Source: an uncultured Phocaeicola sp. (GTDB taxonomy: Bacteria > Bacteroidota > Bacteroidia > Bacteroidales > Bacteroidaceae). From it: a stretch of 64,000 bases of DNA. The position numbers were made by a program, and so were the translations under genes. The DNA is taken from positions 26,651 through 90,650 of the forward strand of contig CAUBDX010000007.1 of assembly GCA_958434805.1 (NCBI GenBank). The letters are read 5' to 3'. A model generated the notes under the pieces. It saw only the letters and a list, made by a program, of their open reading frames with translations, was not told the DNA's origin and made no database searches. Positions 55,540 to 64,000 of the stretch are shown here, piece by piece. Numbering within the stretch: position 1 is the stretch's first letter; each line of letters begins with the position of its first letter.

Positions 55540-56406
55540 ATGAATATAACCATAGAACAAGCCAAACTGCTGAAGGAACTTTCTGAAGGAAAGAAGGTTC
55601 CTTTAAGCCGGCTTAAAGCACGTATTTTCCAGCAGCTGATTCAAGAGCAGGTTTTATTGCGACAAAAAGAATCACACGGATGGAATGTTTATACTGACCA
55701 CCCGCAGACCTTGCTCAACTATCTGCATAATCATTATATCCGTTGTTCTCTGGATGAATACATTGAACGCGAACAAGTAACTCCAAGCCGTTCGAACAAC
55801 ATTCATATGTCTGGAAACTCCAAGCAGAAAGAAACGGCACTATGGCAAGGCTTTTATTTTAAAGTCAGCGAACCGGTTCATGCCCAATGGCAAGGAAAGC
55901 CTCTTACCTTGCTGCCTTATCCGGAAGGGCTACCCGTCTTTATGCCTCAGCCTAAAACGCTGTCATTGCCTGAAGACGTGACTGTTGTAATGATTGAGAA
56001 CAGTGAAAACTTTTTGAAAATCGAGACACAACTACCGCTATTCCAAGGACTCAAGTGCTTCTTTGTTTCTTTTTATCCCCGCGAGCAGCACAGCTATTTT
56101 ATCGAATGGCTGCAAAAACAGCCTAATAATTACGTGCATTATGGTGATTTCGATTTTGCCGGCATCCACATTTACCAGTCACAATATAAAAAATACGTCA
56201 GCGGCGAATCGCGTTACCTTGTTCCTTCCGGTCTGTTACCTCTATTCCGTCGATACGGCAAACGGGCATTATATAATAACCAGCTTTCTCTGCAAGCTCT
56301 CATCAAGGCAGACGAACCGGGAATCAGGAATCTGCTTGAAATCATAAAAAGAGAGCATAAAGGATTGGAGCAGGAAATTTTCAACGATTTATTTTCGGAA
56401 GAATGA
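55540..56406 (+). CDS. jetD: Wadjet-like JetD TOPRIM nuclease subunit
   Basis: The start at 55540 gives 288 residues; the frame runs earlier but overlaps the jetC gene. The TOPRIM core is visible: E153 in VVMIENSENFLKIE, and D203 and D205 in YVHYGDFDFAGIHIY, the metal-binding E and DxD residues of topoisomerase VI/JetD-type enzymes. A helix-turn-helix-like N-terminus (LSRLKARIFQQLIQEQVL) precedes it. Wadjet JetD cuts DNA in the stalled SMC complex. The protein is shorter than the JetD proteins I know of (about 350-400 residues), so an arm domain may be reduced. Confidence 0.8.
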   Translation: MNITIEQAKLLKELSEGKKVPLSRLKARIFQQLIQEQVLLRQKESHGWNVYTDHPQTLLNYLHNHYIRCSLDEYIEREQVTPSRSNNIHMSGNSKQKETALWQGFYFKVSEPVHAQWQGKPLTLLPYPEGLPVFMPQPKTLSLPEDVTVVMIENSENFLKIETQLPLFQGLKCFFVSFYPREQHSYFIEWLQKQPNNYVHYGDFDFAGIHIYQSQYKKYVSGESRYLVPSGLLPLFRRYGKRALYNNQLSLQALIKADEPGIRNLLEIIKREHKGLEQEIFNDLFSEE

Positions 56407-56530
56407 ATATCTGTCCATAATGTCCTGTACGCCTGTTTTTCAGACCTCCTTTTCTATCTCCCAAAAGATTTGTACAATCGGGATAAAAAGAAAATTAGTG
56501 CAATGATTCGACTTTCTCAATCTTTTCTTC

Positions 56531-56538
56531 TATCTTTG
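56531..56538 (+). promoter_or_regulatory. Promoter -7 element of the thiamine operon
   Basis: TATCTTTG matches TAnnTTTG exactly, 15 bases before the first base of the TPP riboswitch core, as expected for a transcript that begins with the riboswitch. Confidence 0.65.
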
Positions 56539-56552
56539 CCAACGAAGTAAAG

Positions 56553-56629
56553 ACAAAGGGGTGCCCCACCTAACGGGCTGAGATCATACCCTGCGAACCT
56601 GATGCGGTTAGTACCGACGAAGGGATTGT
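56553..56629 (+). promoter_or_regulatory. TPP riboswitch (THI element)
   Basis: The conserved blocks GGGGTGCC, GGGCTGAGATCATACCC, TGCGAACCTGATGCGGTTAG and TACCGACGAAGGGA appear in order, and ACAA (56553-56556) pairs with TTGT (56626-56629) as the closing P1 stem. TPP binding should switch off the operon downstream. Confidence 0.95.
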
Positions 56630-56647
56630 TACTTGCTGACATTCATT

Positions 56648-56667
56648 TCACCCGAAGCCTTCGGTGA
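56648..56667 (+). terminator. Probable riboswitch expression-platform hairpin
   Basis: TCACCCGAA and TTCGGTGA pair with one bulged base, followed by a T-rich stretch (TTTCCTCTTTGTTT). It may be the terminator formed when TPP is bound. The T-run is interrupted, so control at translation initiation is also possible. Confidence 0.5.
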
Positions 56668-56705
56668 GTTTCCTCTTTGTTTACTCCACTAAAAATCATT
56701 GAATC

Positions 56706-56906
56706 ATGAAAATATTAGTAAACAACAGAGAAACAGAATTGACCTCTGGCAATACCATTGCCGACCTCGCACGTCAATTAGAACTTCCCGCCCAAGGAGT
56801 AGCCATTGCCTTACATAACCGTATGATACCCCGCACCGAATGGGGTACAACCGTATTACAGGCTAACGACAGTTTGGTAATCATCAAAGCGGCTTGTGGA
56901 GGATAA
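56706..56906 (+). CDS. thiS: Sulfur carrier protein ThiS
   Basis: The 66-residue ubiquitin-like protein carries sulfur as a C-terminal thiocarboxylate into the thiazole ring of thiamine. It ends in the required Gly-Gly (KAACGG) and has the usual NRMIPRTEWGTTVLQANDSLVI strand pattern. It is the first gene after the TPP riboswitch, in front of thiE. Confidence 0.94.
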   Translation: MKILVNNRETELTSGNTIADLARQLELPAQGVAIALHNRMIPRTEWGTTVLQANDSLVIIKAACGG

Positions 56907-56911
56907 CAGGC

Positions 56912-57532
56912 ATGAAACTGCAATTCATTACCCACTATACGGATACATATTCGTACTATGACTCGGCTCGTATGGCACTGGAAGGAGGATGCCGATGGAT
57001 TCAGCTTCGCATGAAAGAGGCCTCATCCAAAGAACTGGAGCAAGAAGCCCTGCGCATACAAGCCCTGTGTCGCCAATACAATGCCACTTTTATCATCGAC
57101 GACCATGTAGAACTGGTAAAAGAACTGCATGCTCACGGAGTACATCTCGGTAAAAACGACATGCCTATTGCCGAAGCACGCAAGTTTTTAGGTCCTGACT
57201 TCATCATTGGCGGTACAGCAAACACCTTTGACGATGTACGCCGCCACTATACCGATGGAGCCAACTACATAGGCTGCGGTCCGTTTCGGTTTACTACAAC
57301 CAAAAAGAATCTCAGTCCCATTCTCGGCTTAGAAGGCTATCGTAACATCATTTCACAAATGCGCACAGAACATATCTCCCTTCCCATTGTTGCCATTGGA
57401 GGAATTTCTTTCGAAGATATTCCCTCCATCATGGAAACCGGTGTAACCGGAATCGCACTCAGCGGAACCATTTTGCGTGCCGAAAATCCGATAGAAGAAA
57501 CCCAACGCATTGTAAAGATACTGAATGAGTAG
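56912..57532 (+). CDS. thiE: Thiamine phosphate synthase (first copy)
   Basis: The start at 56912 gives 206 residues. The ThiE/TenI fold is seen in CRWIQLRMKEASSKELEQEA near 25, FIIDDHVELVKELHAHGVHLGKNDMP near 65, IGGTANTFDD near 99 and PIVAIGGISFEDIPSIMETGVTGIALSG near 166. The enzyme joins HMP-pyrophosphate and thiazole phosphate into thiamine phosphate. It begins 5 bases after thiS. A second, shorter ThiE/TenI-type gene ends the same operon. Confidence 0.93.
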   Translation: MKLQFITHYTDTYSYYDSARMALEGGCRWIQLRMKEASSKELEQEALRIQALCRQYNATFIIDDHVELVKELHAHGVHLGKNDMPIAEARKFLGPDFIIGGTANTFDDVRRHYTDGANYIGCGPFRFTTTKKNLSPILGLEGYRNIISQMRTEHISLPIVAIGGISFEDIPSIMETGVTGIALSGTILRAENPIEETQRIVKILNE

Positions 57533-57608
57533 GTGCAGAATACAGATTCAGCATCGATGCTACCACCTGTCCCCGATAAACTTATCGGACTTAAAGCTAA
57601 GAAGTAGG

Positions 57609-57648
57609 ACTAAAAAACAAAACTCAAAAACTTAAGAACTTAAAACAT
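57609..57648 (+). repeat. ACTTAAGAACTC-type repeat upstream of thiG
   Basis: The spacer reads ACTAAAAAACAAAACTC and then AAAAACTTAAGAACTTAAAA, ending 4 bases before the thiG start. It shares almost its full length with the repeat at 51244-51313. Confidence 0.78.
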
Positions 57649-58425
57649 ATGGAAAAACTAATCATTGCCGGAAAAGAGTTTAACTCTCGCCTTTTCTTAG
57701 GAACCGGAAAATTCAATTCAAACCAGTTAATGGAAGAAGCCATTCTCGCCTCTGAAACCGAAATGGTAACCGTAGCCATGAAACGTATTGAAATGGAAAA
57801 CAAAGAAGACGATATGTTACACCACATCGTACATCCACATATTCAGTTACTTCCCAATACTTCGGGTGTACGTACCGCAGAAGAAGCCGTATTTGCTGCA
57901 CAAATGGCACGTGAAGCCTTCGGAACAAACTGGCTGAAACTTGAAATCCATCCAGATCCACGCTACCTTCTGCCCGATTCAACCGAAACCTTGAAAGCAA
58001 CAGAAGAATTGGTTAAACTGGGATTTGTGGTACTTCCCTACTGTCAGGCCGACCCTACCCTCTGCAAACGTCTGGAAGAAGCCGGTGCGGCTACCGTCAT
58101 GCCGCTTGCTGCACCTATCGGTACCAACAAAGGACTTCAGACACGCGATTTTCTCCGCATCATAATCGAACAGAGTAACGTTCCGGTTGTTGTTGATGCC
58201 GGTATCGGTGCTCCAAGTCATGCAGCCGAAGCCATGGAAATGGGAGCAGCTGCCTGCCTCGTAAATACAGCCATTGCCGTAGCCGGAAATCCGGTGGAAA
58301 TGGCTAAAGCCTTTAAAGAAGCTGTCATTGCAGGCCGACGGGCTTATGAAGCCGGACTGGGCTTACAAACGACCAGCCTCATCGCTTCTGCTTCTTCTCC
58401 GCTTACTGCTTTTCTTAATGAATAA
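57649..58425 (+). CDS. thiG: Thiazole synthase
   Basis: The 258-residue TIM-barrel protein builds the thiazole ring from deoxyxylulose phosphate, dehydroglycine and ThiS-carried sulfur. The Schiff-base lysine is K97 in [11 protein letters not shown]. The phosphate-binding [31 protein letters not shown] is near 182. Length is normal. It lies in the thi operon, after the repeat and before thiC. Confidence 0.95.
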   Translation: MEKLIIAGKEFNSRLFLGTGKFNSNQLMEEAILASETEMVTVAMKRIEMENKEDDMLHHIVHPHIQLLPNTSGVRTAEEAVFAAQMAREAFGTNWLKLEIHPDPRYLLPDSTETLKATEELVKLGFVVLPYCQADPTLCKRLEEAGAATVMPLAAPIGTNKGLQTRDFLRIIIEQSNVPVVVDAGIGAPSHAAEAMEMGAAACLVNTAIAVAGNPVEMAKAFKEAVIAGRRAYEAGLGLQTTSLIASASSPLTAFLNE

Positions 58426-58434
58426 CCCTTCTAA

Positions 58435-60144
<1,710 letters not shown>

Positions 60145-60162
60145 AAACAAACATCTAAAAAT

Positions 60163-61287
60163 ATGTTTTCAGAAGAATTAGAAAAAATAAACTGGGAAGA
60201 AACCACCCAAGCCATCTACGCAAAAACCGAAGCCGATGTGCTTCGGGCGCTTGGCAAAGAGCGTTGCACCGTAGATGACTTTATGGCTCTCATCTCTCCG
60301 GCTGCCGAAAAATATTTAGAGCCAATGGCTCAGCTCAGCCGTAAATATACAGAGGAACGCTTCGGTAAAACCATGTCCATGTTTATTCCTCTGTATATCA
60401 CCAATTCATGCACCAACTCATGTGTATATTGTGGCTTCCATATCAGTAACCCTATGGCACGCACCATTCTTACTCCGGAAGAAATCGAGAATGAATATAA
60501 AGCCATCAAGAAGCTGGGTCCTTTTGAAAACCTACTTCTCGTAACGGGAGAAAATCCGGCTAAGGCAGGCGTACCTTATCTGGCGCGTGCACTCGACTTG
60601 GCTAAGCCTTATTTCTCCAATCTGAAAATAGAGGTTATGCCACTGAAGGTGGAAGAATATGCCGAGCTGGTGAAACACGGGCTGAATGGAGTTATCTGTT
60701 TTCAGGAAACTTACAATAAAGCCCGATACAACATCTACCACCCGCGCGGCATGAAATCAAAGTTTGAATGGCGTGTCAACGGATTTGACCGTATGGGACA
60801 AGCCGGAGTGCACTCCATCGGTATGGGCGTACTTATCGGACTGGAAGACTGGAGAACCGACGTAACCATGATGGCACACCATCTGCGTTACCTGCAGAAA
60901 CATTACTGGAAGACGAAATACAGTGTAAACTTCCCCCGTATGCGACCGGCTGAAAATGAGGGATTCCAGCCTAACGTTATCATGAGCGACAAGGAACTGG
61001 CTCAGGTTACCTTTGCCATGCGTATCTTTGACCATGATGTAGATATCTCCTATTCCACCCGTGAACCGGCTTATATCCGTGATCACATGGCTTCACTCGG
61101 CGTCACTACCATGAGTGCAGAAAGTAAAACCGAACCGGGAGGATACTATACCTATCCGCAAGCACTTGAACAGTTCCATATCAGCGATGACCGCACAGCC
61201 GTTGAGGTAGAAAAAGCGCTCAAACAGCTGGGTCGGGAACCAGTATGGAAGGATTGGGATGCCTCATTCGATTTATGTAAAATCTAA
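60163..61287 (+). CDS. thiH: Tyrosine lyase (dehydroglycine synthase)
   Basis: The 374-residue radical-SAM enzyme splits tyrosine to dehydroglycine for ThiG. The iron-sulfur motif is C83-TNS-C87-VY-C90. VTGENPAKAGVPYLARALDLAKPYF and GVLIGLEDWRTDVTMMAHHLRYLQ are family segments. Use of ThiH rather than ThiO fits an anaerobe. It begins 18 bases after thiC. Confidence 0.96.
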   Translation: MFSEELEKINWEETTQAIYAKTEADVLRALGKERCTVDDFMALISPAAEKYLEPMAQLSRKYTEERFGKTMSMFIPLYITNSCTNSCVYCGFHISNPMARTILTPEEIENEYKAIKKLGPFENLLLVTGENPAKAGVPYLARALDLAKPYFSNLKIEVMPLKVEEYAELVKHGLNGVICFQETYNKARYNIYHPRGMKSKFEWRVNGFDRMGQAGVHSIGMGVLIGLEDWRTDVTMMAHHLRYLQKHYWKTKYSVNFPRMRPAENEGFQPNVIMSDKELAQVTFAMRIFDHDVDISYSTREPAYIRDHMASLGVTTMSAESKTEPGGYYTYPQALEQFHISDDRTAVEVEKALKQLGREPVWKDWDASFDLCKI

Positions 61288-61295
61288 GGTATTCA

Positions 61296-61373
61296 GTTGA
61301 CGAGGTTTCTGATAACAAGTTGACAAGGTTTTGAAATGCGATGCCATCTGAAACCTTGTCAACCCTCGTCAAC
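61296..61373. repeat. Nested inverted repeats between thiH and thiF
   Basis: GTTGACGAGG (61296-61305) faces CCTCGTCAAC (61364-61373), and inside it GTTGACAAGGTTT (61319-61331) faces AAACCTTGTCAAC (61351-61363). The two arms on each side are near copies of each other. The structure lies 27 bases before thiF and could be an RNA hairpin with a processing or termination role, or a mobile repeat. Confidence 0.75.
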
Positions 61374-61399
61374 TTGTCACCTTATCTACGCTAAAAAAA

Positions 61400-62095
61400 A
61401 TGGGAAACAGATATAACAGACAAATCATTTTACCCGAAATAGCCGAAGAAGGTCAAAGGAAACTAAAAGATGCCCGTGTGCTCATCGTGGGAGTAGGCGG
61501 ACTGGGGTCTCCGATTGCCCTTTATCTTGCCGGAGCCGGTGCAGGTACCATCGGTCTGGTGGATGACGATGTGGTGAGTGAAAGCAACCTGCAGCGTCAG
61601 GTGCTGTATACAGAACAGGAGGTTGGATTGCCTAAAGCCATTCAAGCTCAAAAACATCTGCAAAGCCTGAACGGAACCTTGCAGATACATGCCTATCCTA
61701 CCCGTCTTACGGCTGAAAATGCAGAAGCCATCTGTGCTGATTACGACATCATCGTAGATGGATGTGACAACTTTGCCACCCGGTATCTTATTAATGATAC
61801 CTGTGTCCGGTTAAATAAAGTATATGTATACGGAGCCATCCGGGCTTTCGACGGACAGGTTTCGGTTTTCAACTATCAGAACGGAAAAAACTACCGTGAC
61901 CTTTTCCCCGATGAATCCGAAATGGCTTCCATGCCGCCTCCACCCAAAGGGGTACTCGGACTTACTCCCGGTGTAATAGGGTGTGTAGAAGCAGGCGAAG
62001 TAATCAAAATTATATGTGGCTATGGCGAAGTACTGAGTGGAAAGTTGTGGCATATTGACCTCAAAACAATGGACTCTTACACTATTTTACTCTAA
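61400..62095 (+). CDS. thiF: ThiF/MoeB/HesA-type adenylyltransferase
   Basis: The 231-residue E1-like protein has the nucleotide-binding VLIVGVGGLGSPIALYLAGAGAGTIGLVDDDVVSESNLQRQVLY near 26 and DGCDNFATRYLINDTC near 117. In the thi operon it should adenylate ThiS before sulfur transfer. Unusually it lacks the two zinc-binding Cys-x-x-Cys pairs of ThiF/MoeB, and the usual cysteine before VLGLTPGVIG is absent (MPPPPKGVLG). Some HesA-type proteins look like this. The sulfur source must therefore attach by another route. Confidence 0.9.
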   Translation: MGNRYNRQIILPEIAEEGQRKLKDARVLIVGVGGLGSPIALYLAGAGAGTIGLVDDDVVSESNLQRQVLYTEQEVGLPKAIQAQKHLQSLNGTLQIHAYPTRLTAENAEAICADYDIIVDGCDNFATRYLINDTCVRLNKVYVYGAIRAFDGQVSVFNYQNGKNYRDLFPDESEMASMPPPPKGVLGLTPGVIGCVEAGEVIKIICGYGEVLSGKLWHIDLKTMDSYTILL

Positions 62096-62122
62096 TTTTT
62101 GGGATATTACAAAGAGGTTTCG

Positions 62123-62130
62123 TAACTTTG
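62123..62130 (+). promoter_or_regulatory. Internal promoter -7 element before the second thiE
   Basis: TAACTTTG matches TAnnTTTG, 23 bases before the start at 62154. The last gene may thus be transcribed apart from the riboswitch-controlled operon. Confidence 0.6.
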
Positions 62131-62153
62131 TGAAACATTTTTTGATGTAGCGC

Positions 62154-62762
62154 ATGAAATTAATACTAATAACCTCTCCCAATTATTTTGTGGAGGAAGA
62201 CCAAATAATAACCGCCCTTTTTGATGAAGGACTTGATGTGCTTCATTTGCGAAAACCTGACACAACCCCGGTGTATGCCGAACGGTTGCTTACATTAATT
62301 CCGGAAAAATACCGGAAACGGATTGTTGTACATGGTCACTTTTACCTGAAAGAAGAATATAAACTGAAGGGAATCCATTTAAGCCACCGCAATCCGCTTG
62401 CTCCAGATAACTATAATGGTCACATCAGCGCTTCCTGCCATACGCTGGAGGAGGTGCAAGCTGATAAAAAAAGTTGCGATTACGTCTTTTTAAGTCCTAT
62501 CTTCAACAGTATTTCCAAAGAAGGCTATCATTCTGCCTTTACTCCTGAGGAGATTCGTGATGCTGCACGGAAAGGCATCATCGATAAAAAGGTCATCGCC
62601 TTGGGTGGAGTGGATGAAGACAATATTCTCCGCATCAAAGATTACGGATTTGGAGGAGCTGCCATCTTGGGCGGACTATGGAACCGATTTGATCCTACCA
62701 TCGACAATAATTATCAGGATTTGATTACGTACTTCCGCCGATTGAAAGCATTGGCAGACTAG
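62154..62762 (+). CDS. Thiamine phosphate synthase / TenI-like protein (second copy)
   Basis: The 202-residue protein has the ThiE/TenI fold with DEGLDVLHLRKPDTTPVYAERLL near 25, ERYRKRIVVHGHFYLKEEY-type strands, CDYVFLSPIFNSISKEGY near 102 and KVIALGGVDEDNILRIKDYGFGGAAILGG near 148. The HGH in place of the DDH motif of ThiE and the missing residues for pyrophosphate chemistry suggest TenI, a thiazole tautomerase, rather than a second synthase. It has a possible promoter of its own and ends at a terminator. Confidence 0.8.
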   Translation: MKLILITSPNYFVEEDQIITALFDEGLDVLHLRKPDTTPVYAERLLTLIPEKYRKRIVVHGHFYLKEEYKLKGIHLSHRNPLAPDNYNGHISASCHTLEEVQADKKSCDYVFLSPIFNSISKEGYHSAFTPEEIRDAARKGIIDKKVIALGGVDEDNILRIKDYGFGGAAILGGLWNRFDPTIDNNYQDLITYFRRLKALAD

Positions 62763-62783
62763 GGTCAAGCCTGAATACAAAAA

Positions 62784-62864
62784 AACGTCTAAGCGTTTTC
62801 ATCTAAACGCCTAGACGTTTTTTTTATTTGCCTAATCATTTCATTGGAAACACCTAGGCGTTTC
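62784..62864. terminator. Terminator of the thi operon (AACGCC/AGACGTT family)
   Basis: AACGTCTAAGCGTTT (62784-62798) pairs with AAACGCCTAGACGTT (62805-62819) with one mismatch, followed by ten T. A small palindrome GAAACACCTAGGCGTTTC (62847-62864) carries the same core again. Confidence 0.82.
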
Positions 62865-62961
62865 TCACCCTGCGTCTTTACACTGAGTTTTTGACTCTTT
62901 AATTTTTTGGAAACAAGCCTCAAGTCAAAAGAAACGAGTCACTCTGAATGAATCTGATTAA

Positions 62962-63948
62962 TCATATCTTCCTTTTTCGTTCAAATGGATATTCTTCTTT
63001 CCAAACATTTTCTTTTATGGTGTATATACAATATTTGTCCTCAAAAATCTCATCATCTATTTGACGGAAAGATGCAGCATCAATGTCATTGAGTTGTTTC
63101 TGATGATAAAAAACGTGTTTTTTATCAATAGCGATATGTCCATGAAAATAAAACTTGGCTTCGGAAACATTGAGAGAGTCTTTCAAAATGCGGTTTCCAT
63201 TATTAAACAACATATCATTAACAATACATTTACCCAAGCCAACTTCTTCGAAACGGTACACTTCAATGTCTCGGGCAATAACATTAGCAAGATAGATAAT
63301 ATTTCTTCCATTACGCAAATAATGACTGCCGGCGTTCAGCGTATCGATAGGAGACTGCAAGGAGTCGACTTTTATTACTTCCCATTTATTTAGCGAACTA
63401 TTCCAACTATCCATATAGACATAATCTCTATCCGTCCACCAGAAAGTTTTGCCTAAAGGAGCGAACGTATTTCTATCTACATCAAGTTTTGTTTCATCGT
63501 GATAAACAAAATCCTTATCGCGTATCCATGTCCAATCCTGACCATCCTCATTATAAACAAAATATTCAGCGCTAGCCACATCAATATTACAGTTGGAAGG
63601 ACGGAAACTAGACATATCATAAACAAACACATGGTCTTTATCTTTTGGCAAACCGCTTTTATCCACGCTGAAAGATACAGCATCGGCAGTTTCTATAATT
63701 TTGTCTTGATACCATACATGTTTTTTATCCTTTGCCCAATTATCATCCAAAATTATAAATGTCTCTTTACTTACATCTTTCAAATATCCCCAATGACCAA
63801 AATTTATGAGATTTAGTACATGCTCAACGGATATATAGTAGATTCCTCTCCAATTTTCATAGTATGTGCTATAATCGGAACAAATCCGTTTCCCTCTTGG
63901 AAAAGGCAATCCAAAGAAAAATAATATAAACCCATAAAATATAACCAA
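62962..63948 (-). CDS. DKNYY-repeat protein
   Basis: The 328-residue frame has one hydrophobic segment at the start (IFYGFILFFFGLPFP) and then repeated units with the pattern of DKNYY proteins, such as AKDKKHVWYQDKIIETADA, PKDKDHVFVYDMSSF, IRDKDFVYHDETKLDVDRNTF and AIDKKHVFYHQKQLNDIDA. Function is unknown. The frame has no ATG at its start; the first usable codon is a TTG at 63948, and a stop lies 24 bases upstream of it. The true start or a frameshift could lie just outside the repeats. It faces the thi operon terminator. Confidence 0.75.
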   Translation of the reverse strand: MVIFYGFILFFFGLPFPRGKRICSDYSTYYENWRGIYYISVEHVLNLINFGHWGYLKDVSKETFIILDDNWAKDKKHVWYQDKIIETADAVSFSVDKSGLPKDKDHVFVYDMSSFRPSNCNIDVASAEYFVYNEDGQDWTWIRDKDFVYHDETKLDVDRNTFAPLGKTFWWTDRDYVYMDSWNSSLNKWEVIKVDSLQSPIDTLNAGSHYLRNGRNIIYLANVIARDIEVYRFEEVGLGKCIVNDMLFNNGNRILKDSLNVSEAKFYFHGHIAIDKKHVFYHQKQLNDIDAASFRQIDDEIFEDKYCIYTIKENVWKEEYPFERKRKI

Positions 63949-64000
63949 TAGTTCGTTAAAAATTCGCCAAGCCTAAGCGGCTCTGGCAGTAAATAAAATG

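Overview
The window looks like a chromosomal segment of a gut Bacteroidales species, most likely Bacteroides or Phocaeicola. The grounds are SusC/SusD pairs, a hybrid two-component system, GH20 lipoproteins, a DUF4924 gene, recurrent TAnnTTTG promoter -7 elements (the known Bacteroides consensus), moderate-low GC and few Shine-Dalgarno sequences. The species is not settled from the sequence alone. No insertion sequence, integrase, phage gene, CRISPR array, rRNA or canonical tRNA was found.

Layout. 1-10.9 kb is mostly housekeeping: an acyl-CoA ligase, a TapB-like secreted protein, a TPR protein, a tRNA-like small RNA candidate, a DUF975 membrane protein, ilvE, xseAB, a secreted subtilisin-like protease, a MATE exporter and a cytidylate-kinase-like protein. 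11.0-16.3 kb is the threonine operon (thrA, a phosphoglycerate-mutase-like homoserine kinase candidate, thrC). It is preceded by an unannotated leader peptide ORF and an attenuator-like hairpin pair. 16.4-19.5 kb holds a LuxR-type regulator and a TonB-dependent receptor. 19.7-27.3 kb holds a LysE-type exporter, DUF4924, rfbD and prfC in one transcription unit, diverging from purL.

27.6-41.5 kb is a polysaccharide utilisation locus: SusD-like and SusC-like proteins, two beta-N-acetylhexosaminidase lipoproteins, and a divergent hybrid two-component sensor/regulator. The enzymes point to HexNAc-containing, probably host, glycans. Two half-size chromate-transporter genes follow the sensor, and a sugar-kinase-like gene lies just beyond. 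44.3-49.7 kb carries a TPR protein, a thiamine diphosphokinase with a PnuT/PnuC-type transporter, and two convergent POT peptide transporters.

50.0-56.4 kb is a four-gene operon that reads as a Wadjet/MukBEF-like SMC defence system: a kleisin-like subunit, a small MukE-like subunit, an SMC ATPase with Walker A, signature and Walker B, and a compact TOPRIM nuclease. It sits directly upstream, in the same direction, of a TPP riboswitch and the thiamine operon thiS-thiE-thiG-thiC-thiH-thiF-thiE2 (56.5-62.8 kb). The last gene is a DKNYY-repeat protein near the right edge.

The intergenic DNA also carries several dispersed repeat families. One is an ACTTAAGAACTC-rich element placed just upstream of start codons inside operons (four copies). 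Others are AGTACT-rich palindromes (two), AAACGCC/AGACGTTT terminator hairpins (two sites), and two nested inverted repeats. All gene functions are inferred from sequence motifs recognised by eye; no database search was run.
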